Notes: generated by a model not told the origin, from the letters alone. A DNA stretch of 64,000 bases from Acanthococcus lagerstroemiae (GCA_031841125.1 CM063106.1:72280101-72344100); one strand, 5' to 3'; shown: positions 11,125 through 23,034, counted from the first letter of the stretch. Translations and numbers: made by a program.

Positions 11125-13645
11125 TAACGTCTCGAAAATTGAGAAACAGATTTTCGAAGTTGGAGGTGGGGGACACCCCTCCAACTCATGAAAGATGAAA
11201 TAGGAAAAATAAAAGTTCAACCAGATCCGATAAATCGATAATTAAATTTCCAAAGCTAGGGCCACAATCTATCTCTTGGCTTCACAAAACTACCGATCGA
11301 AACAAATAAGCAAGTTTATGAAACATAAGTTTCAAAATTCGAACAACCGGGAAAAAGGGGGTCACCTCTCGAGTCCACAAAAGATTCAGATCGTGAGAAT
11401 AAAAAGTACTCGAAGAATAAGCATTAAATTCTGAAAAATCGAGAGTTAAATTTTCAAAGCCTGAGGCAGGGCTTCACCATCGGATCACCAAAACAATTAG
11501 ATGGAAAAAATAAAAATTTGTGACTGTCCATACTGAAAGGGCACTTCGGTGCAAAAAAATCGACTTTGAGATTATGTTCGATTTTGGTAGGTCAAAGAGT
11601 ACTGTTTAACACTGTGAGTCTGTGAACTCGAAAAAGCAAAAGTGATAGAGCGCAAGAGTGGTGGACGTCTATAGGCTATCGCGTTCTCGAGATTCCCGTT
11701 TTTATCTTTAAGTGTCCCCTGTAAAATTAATGTTTTGGACCGACGTGCCCTTTTAATTTGGACGGTCACATTTATCGAAAAATAATGTTTAAAGTAGATA
11801 AACGGCTGCACGAAAGATCCCAATTGAAAAAATAAAAAGGTTTCCAAAAATATTTTTAAAGACCGAAAAAAATTCTACTCCTCGGGTCCACAAAATGGAA
11901 AAGGTCACTAAAAATATTTCTAAAGGCCAAAAAATGGAGAATTAGATTTTCGGAGTTCGGGTGGGGGGTACCACCCCGCGGCTCCACCAAAGACTTCGAT
12001 CAGAAAAATAAGGGGATTCATCGAAAATTATTTTTCACGTCAGAAAAATCGAGAATTTGATTTCCAGAGTTGGAGGTGGGGTCAACACATCGGGACCACA
12101 ATAGATTTGAATCGAAAAAATAAAAATTTCATCAAGAATAAATCTGAAAGCCCGGAAAATCGAGATTTATATTTTAGCAGGCAACGGGGGGAGGGTCTAT
12201 CCCTTGGGTCTACATATGATTTCGATCGAACAATAGAAGGGTTATGGAAAATCAGCTTTCAATACCTACCAAACAAGAATTTCATGACCGGAGTTGGGGC
12301 GAGGAATCCACCCCTCTGATCCATATAATACATCGATTAACTACGTAAAGGGTCCAAAGAAAACTATATATTGTTGAAGACTGAAGAATCAAGAATTAGA
12401 CTTCCGGAGTTGGGAGCAGTGTCAATCCTTTGGTCCTATAGAAAACATGAACAGTTCATCGAAAGTAATTTTTTAAAGGCCGAAAAATCAATAATTACAC
12501 TTTCAGGGTTTGGACGGGGGGTCTACTTTTTGAGTCTACAGAATGTATCAATCGCAAAAAGAAGTTAAAAACAATTGCAAAGTTTGAAGCATCGAGAGGT
12601 AGATTTCCAGGAATTCGGGATGCGTTTTACCTCTCAAATCCACATTAGATTTCGACCGAAAAATAAATTATAGCAACAATACGTACTTTTAGCGGCCAAA
12701 ATATCGCAAATAATATTTTTGTGGTTGGGAGTTGGGGATGGGGAGGGGGCACCCGTCTGATCCACAAAAAGCTTCGATCAACAAAATAAGAGGTTCGCGG
12801 AAAATTATTTATAAAGCCTGAATATTCGAGAATTGGACTTCCAAAGTTGGGGCACGGTCGACCCCTCGGCCCCATAAAAGATTCCAATTGAAATACAAAA
12901 ATGGTCATCAAAAATATTTCTGACAATCGAAAAATCAAGAATTAGATTTTCGAAGTTGTGGGCGGCGGATCACTCGTCCTCGGGTCACAAAATACTGTGA
13001 ACAAAGAAATAAGCATGGGCTCACGGAAAATTATTTCTTAAGCCGATAAAATAAAGAATTCAATTTCCGGAGTTGGGGGCGGAGACAGTCCATTGGGTCC
13101 ACGATATTATATTATTTTTTTTAGTTACTGAGAGTGTTATTGCCTTGCTGCTATAATCAAACTATTATTAAAACAAACGTAAATTATTAGAAGAGGATTA
13201 ACGTATTATTTGAATTGAAAACATAAGTCGTTCTCCAAGAATAACTTTGAGAAGCTGAAAAATCGAGTTTTTTTGATTTTCGTCGTGGGTGGGGGAGTTA
13301 TTCCTTGATCCACAAAAGATCTCGATTAAACATAAGGGGTTTATGGAAAATTGTTTTTCAACACCTACAATCGAGAATTTAATTACTGGAGTTGGGGTGC
13401 GGTCGACCCCTCAGAACCACAAATTATTTCAAACGAAAAAAAAAGTTCACCAACGAAAACTCGAAAATATACTCTTTTGGTGTTGGTGGCGCGAGTTCAC
13501 TTCTCCAGTGTACAAAATGTATCAGTTGAAAAAAGGGGAGTTTACGTAAAATATTTCAGAAATTTGAAAAATCCAGAATTAGATTTCCAGAGTTCAGGAC
13601 GGGCTTCATCACTCAAGTCCACAATAGCTTCCGTCTTTCAGTTAC
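11125..13645. repeat. Degenerate ~109 bp satellite, right array of copy 1 and left array of copy 2
   Basis: Diverged monomers with the shared start, G-run, C-run and CCACAAAA motif. The array is interrupted by a 250 bp MITE at 11520-11769. The junction between the duplicated segments lies within it at about 12900-13100. Confidence 0.75.
11520..11769. mobile_element. 250 bp MITE inside the satellite, copy 1
   Basis: The ends are inverted repeats: GTGACTGTCCATACTGAAAG at left, and the complement of the right end reads GTGACCGTCCAAATTAAAAG. The inner part GGGCAC.TCGGT is also shared. ATTT flanks both ends, a possible 4 bp target duplication. The equivalent copy at 16701-16947 shows it inserted before the segment was duplicated. 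No coding capacity. Confidence 0.75.
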
Positions 13646-13650
13646 ACGTT

Positions 13651-16290
13651 TAAAACTGCTGAAGTCAACTACTTCTTTCCAATGCATTATGGTTTCATAC
13701 AAAAATATTTATTTTCTGAATGAGGCCTCGCTTTTATTGACACGGGGCATCCACAAGATGCTACTTTCATCTGAAGGCTCTTTGGTACACTGTGGGCCTC
13801 TTAATTTCGTCACAGTGTATACATCTTTCTGTTGTACTGTATTACAAAGCACATATATATGTGTTTTTTCACAGACTCTACTCAATGAAAGTGGACCTGT
13901 CACCTTGAGCCTCTTCCAGGGGCGGATGGGCCATAGGGCAATTCGGGAAAATGCCCGGTGCGTCGCCGCCATTTTGCCGCTGCGGCGCCGGTATGTTGAA
14001 AAATGTAGGCATCTATAAAATACTTACAAAAATAAAATAAGCGTATGTTGCGACGACAGTCGAAAAACGTGCGGCGGCGCTGATCAATTTAGGGAGAAAT
14101 AAAGTGATTGAAAAATTTAAATGGGCAGGCACATTTTGCGCTGTTTGTCGACCAAACGTGTGTGAGTAACCTCTGCCCATTTTTGGATATACGCCTCGAC
14201 GTAGCTTCTCCACTTTATTTTATCCTGCGCTAATCTTTGCCACCCGGGGCCCCAGTTCTCTGACGAGTTCATCTGTCTATCTAGTTACTGGTCTACCTAT
14301 CGTTCTTTTCCTTTGCAGCGTATCCAGTTGAGTAATTTTACTCCCCATCTGTTGCTATCCGCTGTCGCCAGATGCCTTACATATTTCCACTTTAATTGTT
14401 CGACATTATATCCTATGTCCCCGCCTCCCACCATTTTGTATAGCTTTGCATTTGAGATTTTGTCTACCCATCGCAGTCCTAGAAGTTTCCTCAACATAGA
14501 TCTGAACGTAATTTGTAGCTTCACCATTTGTTTCCTGTAAGGGACCAGGTTTGTGTTCCAGACTTGAGGGCTGGTACCGTTGAGCTATTTAGTGTTTCCA
14601 TTTTGAGGGCGGTTTTGAAATTCCGGCAAAAAATACATTTTAATGCCCAGAAGTTGTTCCACCCCTTTTTAATACGCCTCATAATTTCTTTATCGCTTTC
14701 TTCGAAAATAATAATCTGTCCCACAGATCTTCGATTTCCGTTACCTGCTCTATCTCTTGCCCATCGATTATCAGATTTTTAATTTCCCTCTTCCGATTAT
14801 TTTTGATTTGCTACCATTCAGTTTGAGGCCAGCTTTTTTGCATTCCCCCAATAGCTTTTCTGCCATTTTCTTCAACTCCTTACTATTTTTTGCAAATAAG
14901 ATAATATCGTTTGCGTACCTTAAATTACTTAGAAATTCTCCATTTATTTCTAGTCCCCTTCTTTTCCAGTTTAGATTGCGAAATACTTCTTCCAAAATGA
15001 AGTTTAAGAGGTTTGGGGACAAGATATCCCCTTGTTGAACCCTGCTCCCAATTTTGAATTCCCTCCCTTTGCTTTTAAGGCTGGCTCTTGCACTCGAATT
15101 TGCATAGCAATTCTGTATATGACTTTAATAAACCCACTTTCAATTCCCTTATTTTCCAGTGCTTTCAACATATATATGTATTTATGATCCATTGAATCAA
15201 ATGCCTTCTGAAAGCCTATGAAAAATATTTCGCTTTCCACATCATATTCGTGTGTTTTTTCAATAATTTGGTTCACAACGAAAATATTTTCTACAGTTAA
15301 GAAGCCTTTTCTGAATCCCGCCTGTTCATTCCCCTGATGATTTGAATCCAAATGGTTATACATACGTCTTTTTAAGACTGCCATACATGCTTTAAAAATG
15401 TTCGATGTTAAGCATATTGGCTTGTAATTTTCAATGAGTTCCTTCCCTCCTTGTTTGTGTAATAATATTATTTTGGCCAAGTTCCACTGTTTTGGACATG
15501 TTTTCATAATTCCGATTTTGTTAAATATTTTAACCTGGTGTGGCACTCTCTGATCGCCAAACCTTTTCAGCATTTCGTTCGTAATTCCATCCGGTCCTGG
15601 GGCTATTTCATTTTTCAGTCTACGTATTTAGTACGTATTCCACTTCTCTCTCCATTATTTCCGGGATTTCTTCCTCCTTTCACCCTCAGTTTTTGCTATT
15701 TTCATGAGCTCGTTTTGCTCGCGGTAAAAGTCCTCGTAAAAAATTGTTGCTGCCTCTACAATTTTTTCTTGATTTTGAGTCACTTTTCCTGTCTGAATCT
15801 TTTAGCTTCAGCATAACGTCTCTCCTGCCACCGAGTTCGAGCCTAACTATTTTGGTGGACCAACTTTCTTCCAAAATATCTTGAATTTTTTCCTAATCAT
15901 ATTTCTTAATATGTTCTCTAACATTTTTCTTCACCAATTTTTGTATTTTAGTACGCTCAGGTTTGTTTAATGGTGTTTTATTTCTATTTTTCCAAAGGTT
16001 ATTCTTCCTGATTCGAGAGTCTATTTTGAAAGTTTATCCCTGGTTTTCTCTTTAGCCCTCGTCACTCCAAACTCTTCAACCGTGTTTTTTAAAGCTTGAT
16101 CCATACTGTCGTCAAAATTTTCCTCGAATTTCATTTCCTCTTGCACTGATCTTAGTTTCTGGCGTGCGTCCTCTTCCTTTCTGACTGGGATAATCTGCCT
16201 TCTTTTCCATTTACCCTTTCTGTGATTTTTATACTGGACTCACTGCGCCGGGATGCTCAATTATACTTATCCACATGAGATATCAATTCA
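13651..16290 (-). pseudogene. RTE-type LINE, dead copy B (better preserved)
   Basis: The minus strand carries the RT in long pieces. At 15573-15004: PGPDGI-type start region, AKIILLHKQGGKELIENYKP, AGFRKGF, FIGFQKAFDSMDH and KGGNSKLGAGF. At 15022-14771: MSPNLLNFILEEVFRNLNW and LRYANDIILF. At 14724-14521: GQIIIFEESDKEIMRRIKKG. At 14527-14297: MLRKLLGLRWVDKI and EQLKWKYVRHLA. The C-terminus continues to about 14160 (VEKLRRGVYPKMGRG). The catalytic YADD is YAND, so the enzyme would be inactive even without the frameshifts. 13651-14150 is the likely 3' untranslated region. The PGPDG and YLGQ-like blocks and the W-rich C-terminus fit the RTE clade. No endonuclease is visible. Confidence 0.87.
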
Positions 16291-16309
16291 CAGACCGTCG
16301 CCAATAAAG

Positions 16310-19300
16310 TCTCGAAAATTGAGAAACAGATTTTCGAAGTTGGAGGTGGGGGACACCCCTCCAACTCATGAGAGATGAAATAGGAAAAATAAAAAGTTCA
16401 ACCAGATCCGAAAAATCGATAATTAAATTTCCAAAGCTAGGGCCACAATCTATCTCTTGGCTTCACAAAACTACCGATCGAAACAAATAATCAAGTTTAT
16501 GAAACATAAGTTTCAAAATTCGAACAACCGGGAAAAAGGGGGTCACCTCTCGAGTCCACAAAAGATTCAGATCGTGAGAATAAAAAGCACTCGAAGAATA
16601 AGCATTAAATTCTGAAAAATCGAGAGTTACATTTTCAAAGCCTGAGGCAGGGCTCCACCATCGGATCACCAAAACAATTAGATGGAAAAAATAAAAATTT
16701 GTGACTGTCCATACTGAAAGGGCACTTCAGTGCAAAAAAATCGACTTTGAGATTATGTTCGATTTTGGTAGGTCAAAGAGTACTGTTTAACACTGTGAGT
16801 CTGTGAACTCGAAAAAGCAAAAGTGATAGAGCGCAAGAGTGGACGTCTATAGGATATCGCGTTCTCGAGATTCCCGTTTGAATCTTTAAGTGTCTCCTGT
16901 AAAATTAATGTTTTGGACCGACGTGCCCTTTTAATTTGGACGGTCACATTTATCGAAAAATAATGTTTAAAGTAGATAAACGGCTGCACGAAAGATCCCA
17001 ATTGAAAAAATAAAAAGGTCTCCAAAAATATTTTTAAAGACCGAAAAATTGAGATTTCTACTCCTCAGGTCCACAAAACACTTCCGATCAGAACAAAAGA
17101 GTTTGAAGGAGAATTTATTTCTTAAGTCTGAAAAATCGAGAATTTGATTTTCGGAGTTGGGAGTTGGGTCCACCCCTTAGATGCACAAAGTAGTTAGATC
17201 GACAAAATAAGGGGTTCGCGGAAAAGTACTGTTCAAGACGGAAAATCATGAATTAGATTTACAGAGTTGGGAGCGGGGTGCACTCCTCAGCCCCCAAAAA
17301 TCTACAAATTGAAAAAATAAAAAGGTTACCGAAAATATTCTTGTATGCCGAAAATTCGTGAATTAGAATGTTCGGACTTGTGGGTGGGGGCACCACCATT
17401 CGAGTCCACAGGAGGCTTATAATACAACAACTATGGTTTTACGGAAAACAATTTCTCAAGCCTATAGATTTTCGGCGTTAAAGTGGTGGTCCACCCCTTG
17501 GATCCATAAAAGACCTCGATCCAACATAAATATAAGTTTATCAAAAAATGATTTATAAGCCTGAAAAATCGAGATTTTAATTTCCAAGTCTGGGGTGGGG
17601 TCAACTCTTCGGTGTCACATAAGATTTCAATTGAAAAAGTAAACAATCACCGGGAATAAATTTGAGAGGCTGAAAATCGAGAATTAGATTTCTGGGGTTA
17701 GGGTGAGGGTCCACCCCTCAGATCCACAAAACACTTCGATTAACAAAATAAGAGGTTCACAGACAATCGTCCTTCAAGCCTGAAAAATCGAGACCAATGT
17801 CCGAAGTTGGGAGTGTGGTCAACCCCTCGGAGAAATAAAGAGTTCATCAGAAATAATTTTAAAGGCCAACAAATCAAGAATTGTTGATGGCAAGAATCCA
17901 CCTCTCGAGTCTAAAAAATGTGGCAATCGAAATGAGAGGAGGTTTATGAAAGATAATTCAGAAGTTGAAAAATCGAGAATTAGATTTCCGGAGTTCAGGA
18001 TGGGCTCCACCCCTCAAGTCCGCAATAGATTTTATCAAAAAAAGGAAAATAAATATTTAATAATTCAAAGTCGAAAATTAGACTTTCGGAGTTGCGGGTG
18101 TAGGTTTACCTATCAGATCCACAAAATACTTCGACCAACGAAACAGAAGTTCACGGAACATTATTGTTCAAGACTGAAAAATCGAGAATTAGACTTCCAG
18201 AGACGAAAAATATTTTTAAAGGGCAAAAAATCGAAAATTAGATTTTCGGAATTGGAGTGGGGCTCCACTCCTCGGGTCCGACAAAGACTTTTCGATCAGA
18301 AAAATAAGGGGATCTCCGAGAATTATCTTTCACGTCGGAAAAATCGAGTATTTGATTTCCAGGGTTGGGGACGGGGTCAACCCATCGGGACTGAACCATT
18401 TGACCCCGCAAATGATAACAACTGAAAAATGGAAAAGGTCACTAAAAATATTTCTAAAGGCCAAAAAATCGAGAATTAGATTTTCGGAGTTCGGGTGAAG
18501 TTCCACCCCGCGGCTCCACCAAAGACTTCGATCAGAAAAATAAGGGGGTTCATCGAAAATTATTTTTCACGTCAGAAAAATCGAGAATTTGATTTCCAGA
18601 GTTGGAGGTGGGGTCAACCCATCGGGACCACAATAGATGTGAATCAAAAAAATAAAAAATTTCATCAAGAATAAATTTGAAAGCCCGGAAAATCGAGATT
18701 TATATTTTAGGAGGCGAGGGGGGAAAGCCGGTTGAATATCCTTGGGTCCACATATGATTTCGATCAAACAAGAGAAGGGTTATGGAAAATCATCTTTCTA
18801 CCCTAACAATCAAGAATTTCATGACCGGAGTTGGGGGCGAGGAATCCTTCCCTCTGATCCATACAATACATCGATTAACAAAGTAAGGGGTTCAAAGAAA
18901 ACTTGTTGAAGATTGAAGAATCGAGAATTAGACTTCCGGAGTTGGGAGCAGAGTCAGTCCTTTGGTCCTATAGAAAACATGAACAGTTCATCGAAAGTAA
19001 TTTTTAAAGGCCGAAAAATCAATAATTACACTTTCAGGGTTTGGACGGGGGGTCTACTTTTTGAGTCTACAGAATGTATCAATCGCAAAAAGAAGTTAAA
19101 AACAATTGCAAAGTTTGAAGCATCGAGAGGTAGATTTCCAGGAATTCGGGATGCGTTTTACCTCTCAAATCCACATTAGATTTCGACCGAAAAATAAATT
19201 ATAGCAACAATACGTACTTTTAGCGGCCAAAATATCGCAAATAATATTTTTGTGGTTGGGAGTTGGGGATGGGGAGGGGGCACCCGTCTGATCCACAAAA

Positions 19301-19433
19301 AGCTTCGATCAACAAAATAAGAGGTTCGCGGAAAATTATTTATAAAGCCTGAATATTCGAGAATTGGACTTCCAAAGTTGGGGGCACGGTCGACCCCTCG
19401 GCCCCATAAAAGATTCCAATTGAAATACAATAA
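16310..19433. repeat. Degenerate ~109 bp satellite, right array of copy 2
   Basis: From 17040 to 19433 I count about 22 monomers by the position of the CGAGAAT-like start. Successive starts are mostly 104-119 bp apart, commonest 108-112. Each unit carries G-run/C-run halves that can pair (GGGGT opposite ACCCC). Because the period is not a multiple of three and indels are frequent, the long frames here are not genes. Confidence 0.82.
16701..16947. mobile_element. 247 bp MITE inside the satellite, copy 2
   Basis: Same element and same flanking ATTT repeats as 11520-11769, at the equivalent position of copy 2. It differs by a few substitutions and a 3 bp deletion. Confidence 0.75.
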
Positions 19434-20777
19434 TGGGGTCACCATTGGCCTGTAATTTTCAATGTGTCGCCCTTTAAACAGTAAACTTGATGTGAAGTCG
19501 AAAAAATACATGTTCTGATTAAAACTGCTTTTTTCTCTCGGATAGTATACGACTTTACCTGCAGTGGACACTTCTAAATTTGAAATACTTACATCATATG
19601 CATATGAAGGGTACAGGGAAAAAAGGTTCAATGTCACATTTTTTTGAAAATGAAGATATGGGCATCGTTGGATTCAGGATGAGGTGTAGAATCATCCTAA
19701 GCACTACGATTTTATAATATAGTAAGATTTCTATACATGGGGTATCGCCCGACATCGTCAAACGTTCACGATACCCCCCTGTATTAGGAAGATGGTTTTT
19801 TACATAAATGATTGTAAAAATATTGCTTATTTCGCAACGAATTCAGTATTTCATTCCATTTAATTCCCGCCCGGAGATGATAACACGGTTTGTTTACTTC
19901 CTGGTGGGAATTAAATTGTTTGTCTACTTCCCCGCGGGAATTAAATGGTCATTTATTCCCGGGTTCTTATCACTGAGTCAAAGAGCCACTTTACTCCCAG
20001 AAATGACGTCGGTAAAACCTAAATTCATTTCTCAATATTTTCAAATCGTACGACGCACATTATCACATTCTTGTAACGAACTTTCTTCGTTTTCATATTA
20101 AATAGTAGTGGAAGAAAACTCGTCATATAGTGGCAAAAAAAATGCCACTCTTCTGACACTCGGGTAACACGCCACTTTATGGCAAAAATAGTCATAAATT
20201 GGCAAAAAAATTGCCTCAATCAGTGGCATAAAATTGACACGCTCATTGAGTGACAATTGATGTAAGCGACCTCTGTATATTTCTATGTGGCCAACTTCAG
20301 AACTACTCATTTTGCCACTTCATGGCACTTGTGGCAGTTTTGTGACTGCCACTGATCTGCCTCTTGCACATCAGGTACCTGACGAAATATACAAAAACTC
20401 TCCTAAACAGTTTGGCAGTTTCTCTCTTCGGTGATTCTGAATAATACCTTGCGTGAGACAGTCTGGCAAAAATTAGTCCGCTATGTAGGTACTGGGTAGT
20501 ACGTCTCAAACAGTTTAACTCTCTTTATTCTACTATCCGTTTTGTGTATTTTGTGTAGTACAGTTCGGCAATATTTAGTAGACTATCATTGCATAAATTC
20601 TCCTTTTTGATCGTAATTATTTCTATTATTATTTTTGAATTTACATCAGCTAAGCTATTTTTAGTAAGAGCTGCCTAGACCTGAATAATTTCTTCTAGTT
20701 GTTTCAACGACTCTTACAAGACATCACAAGAAAAATTCATAGATTTGTACATACAATAAATAATAGATTTGAAATTA
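19434..20777. other. No gene recognised; local short-motif repeats
   Basis: 19860-19960 holds two or three GGGAATTAAA...TACTTCC units. 20110-20350 is rich in GTGGCA/TGCCAC and TGGCAAAAA motifs in both orientations. No coding signal is recognised. Confidence 0.5.
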
Positions 20778-21053
20778 CTATTCAGTTTGACCATTTAAAC
20801 TTGTCCTTTCCACAGACGATGACAAAAATTTAATAAGATAGGCAGAAACCATATCAGTTTCTAATAAGTGGTACAATTGTTTAGGTATGGTGCCTTTTTC
20901 TCCGTGTTGAACTTGACACAGTAAAAATGAAATTACAGCAATAGTTGCCTCTGAAATACCAATTTTCGAATTAAGGTAACCGCGTCCAGGTCCAGTATTA
21001 ACCTTTTTTTTGTCATCATATGCACCCGGAAGTATTTCCAAAGTAGAAACCTT
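20778..21053 (-). CDS. Unrecognised open frame, possible exon fragment
   Basis: A frame of about 90 codons on the minus strand ends with a stop at 20778. The translation has balanced composition and soluble-protein-like segments (KIGISEATIAVISFLLCQVQ, KQLYHLLETDMVSAYLIKFL), unlike the K/N/F/I-rich chance frames around it. A CTAAG precedes it at the upstream edge (about 21050) and could act as a splice acceptor. I recognise no family. It could be a host exon, a retrocopy fragment or chance. Confidence 0.25.
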   Translation of the reverse strand, partial: KVSTLEILPGAYDDKKKVNTGPGRGYLNSKIGISEATIAVISFLLCQVQHGEKGTIPKQLYHLLETDMVSAYLIKFLSSSVERTSLNGQTE

Positions 21054-21630
21054 AGACGTAACGTGAACTTTTATACGTGACTACGTATTTTCATCGGTGC
21101 AGACGAGCAAAAAAAATAATATAAAAAAAAAACCACAACAAGCAAACCTTTAACCAGGTCTAAAAGAGGCCTTTTGAAAAAATTCTTGCCACGGTTCTAA
21201 CATTGAAAATAGTTCCAAAACCCCTTTAATTTTGATTCTAAAACAATATTTCCATTACGGAATTGATTGATGAAAAATGTAAGCCGTAGCCTGAACTTTG
21301 TCAGACGCACATTAATTTACCACGACATGTTGCCGATGTGATGGGTCTCGGAATACCTTATACTGTACTGGGTCTCGGATTGATACACACTACGTGAACA
21401 GCGCCCTCTGGTGTAAAGGTGCGCGAACTATTTCTGTATAATTGAAGGTACTCTAGAGACGTTCCGAGGCCCATACGAAAATGCGTATACGTACTGCTTG
21501 GAGGGAGGTACCCCAGGAAAACCGGACAACACGGCAAAACGTTCCGAGTCCCGCTACTGGGTCTCGCAACGTCGAAACGGGTCTCACAAAGATACTGGCG
21601 TTTCCAGAAATGGGCTTACCTTTACCGTAG

Positions 21631-21633
<3 letters not shown>

Positions 21634-21712
<79 letters not shown>
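21634..21712. repeat. (AT)n microsatellite, about 39 units
   Basis: Nearly 80 bp of uninterrupted AT, likely polymorphic and hard to assemble. It directly abuts the tandem duplication at 21722. Confidence 0.95.
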
Positions 21713-21719
<7 letters not shown>

Positions 21720-21721
21720 CT

Positions 21722-21996
21722 TAATTTTGTGGGAAGAAAATCTCAGAAACTATTGAATCAATTGATTCCAAATTTTGGTATATTATGGAGAAGTACTCGA
21801 AGTTGTTAAAATAAGCTTTTGAAGGCAATCGGTCGAGCCGTTCGTGAGTTTTCCTTGAGGACAAAATTTGTGGCACAAAAATCTCAGGAACTATCGAATC
21901 ATTTGATTCCAAATTTTGGTACGTTATAGAGAAGTACTCGAAGTTGTATTGGTGAAAGTTTGATGACAATCGGTTGAGTCGTTCACGAGTTTCCTC
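21722..21996. repeat. Tandem duplication of a ~135 bp unit (2 copies)
   Basis: The two halves share GATTCCAAATTTTGGTA, GAGAAGTACTCGAAGTTGT and an AATCGGT.GAG.CGTTC block. Noncoding; unit divergence is about 15% by eye. Confidence 0.75.
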
Positions 21997-23030
21997 AATT
22001 TAAGTTCAGCATAAGAAGCGCAAGGCGACTTATGTACTCGATGTTGTTTGGGATTTAATTTATACGAAATCTTTTAACTTTTCAGTTTTTATTATTTTTC
22101 GCAAGAATATTTTGTATACATATACATAGCAGAACAAATGAATAATATTGAACGTACACGAAACACATAGAGGTGGGAGATATTTAAATTAGACATGACT
22201 TGTCCGGACGATGAAAAAATTGATTGTTCGCAATGAAGGAAAACTTCATTAAAAATGGCAATTTTGCGCCCGAAGGATGTTGTTTGAAAAAATTTCAGTA
22301 ACTGAGCTTCACTAGCTGTGTAGGTGGTGAACTAGGTAATGTCGAGTATAATATAGTAAAAATTCTTTGAATAACGTGAGGCCATACTACAATCTAGAGT
22401 TATAATCCCCCCCCCCTGGGCACCGTTAATCAATAATATGTTTATTAGAATGGGGCTAGAAGTTGTCAGTCATCGGTCTCGTTATCAGCATATCACATCA
22501 AACTGACCCAGAGGCCACACCCCAAGCCACATTCGTAGTCGGCAAACTCGGCAAATTTATGTGTTGTTTTTCCTCAGCGAACTCGACAGATTTCGGGTTC
22601 CGAGTCGGAAATTTTACCCCTTCCCTTCTTGCAAGAATGACCTTGCAAAACTCCTGGGCTAATCACTTTTCTCGTCAAACAATACTGAATTAATCTCTCT
22701 CTTGATTGGTAGGAAATGGAGCATCCAATTTCTGAAAATCATTTCGCGTTTAAACAGTCTACAAATGACCTTTGCTTTCAATGTTACCACCCATTATTGC
22801 AATTTCAAGTTACGAATGAATGTAGCCAGACAGTGCTACAGAGACTGAGAAAAAAAGAGCAATAATTGATATAGTTAATCAAAAAAATGGGATCACTTAC
22901 AGTCCCGACGATGCAGCTATCGAGGAATTTAACCAATTAACTGATCTTCGGTAATAAAACTGAGATGTAATTATTGTAGTTGATGGAGGACCGTATTACC
23001 AATCTAACAAAAAAAAAATCATCCCCATTG
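21997..23030. other. No gene recognised
   Basis: Unique AT-rich sequence with a C-run near 22407. No transposon ends or domains are seen. Confidence 0.5.
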
Positions 23031-23034
23031 AGTG

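Larger units (their letters stand above)
7960..12897. repeat. Large tandem segmental duplication, copy 1
   Basis: Homologous to 13100-19433 in the same order: satellite, LINE on the minus strand, satellite with a 250 bp MITE. Copy 1 differs by an inverted LINE 3' segment (8513-9098) and by lacking about 1.35 kb of satellite (near 11890). By eye, identity is about 92% in the left part and LINE, and 98-99% in the rightmost few hundred bases. Confidence 0.88.
13100..19433. repeat. Large tandem segmental duplication, copy 2
   Basis: Direct-repeat partner of 7960-12897. It keeps the presumed original orientation of the LINE 3' end and has about 1.35 kb more satellite (17075-18424). The right boundary is sharp: homology stops after the TTGAAATACAA motif near 19430. 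Confidence 0.88.

Noticed and set aside
11572..11847. Near-identical frames at 11572-11847 and 16753-17025
   Set aside because: They are copies of the MITE interior within the duplication, and are not conserved genes.
17946..18425. 159-codon open frame with repeated peptide segments
   Set aside because: It lies wholly in the ~109 bp satellite. The peptide repeats follow the DNA monomers, whose length is not a multiple of three, and sister monomers do not keep the frame.
7890..19433. CRISPR-like array
   Set aside because: Spacing is about 109 bp with diverged units and no unique spacers between identical repeats; the genomic context is eukaryotic.
19176..19637. 153-codon minus-strand frame
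   Set aside because: Part satellite, part flanking sequence across the duplication boundary; the matching piece at 12645-12938 has different neighbours.
21453..21809. Frames with long Tyr-Ile repeats, also at 7720-7994
   Set aside because: Translations of AT microsatellites.
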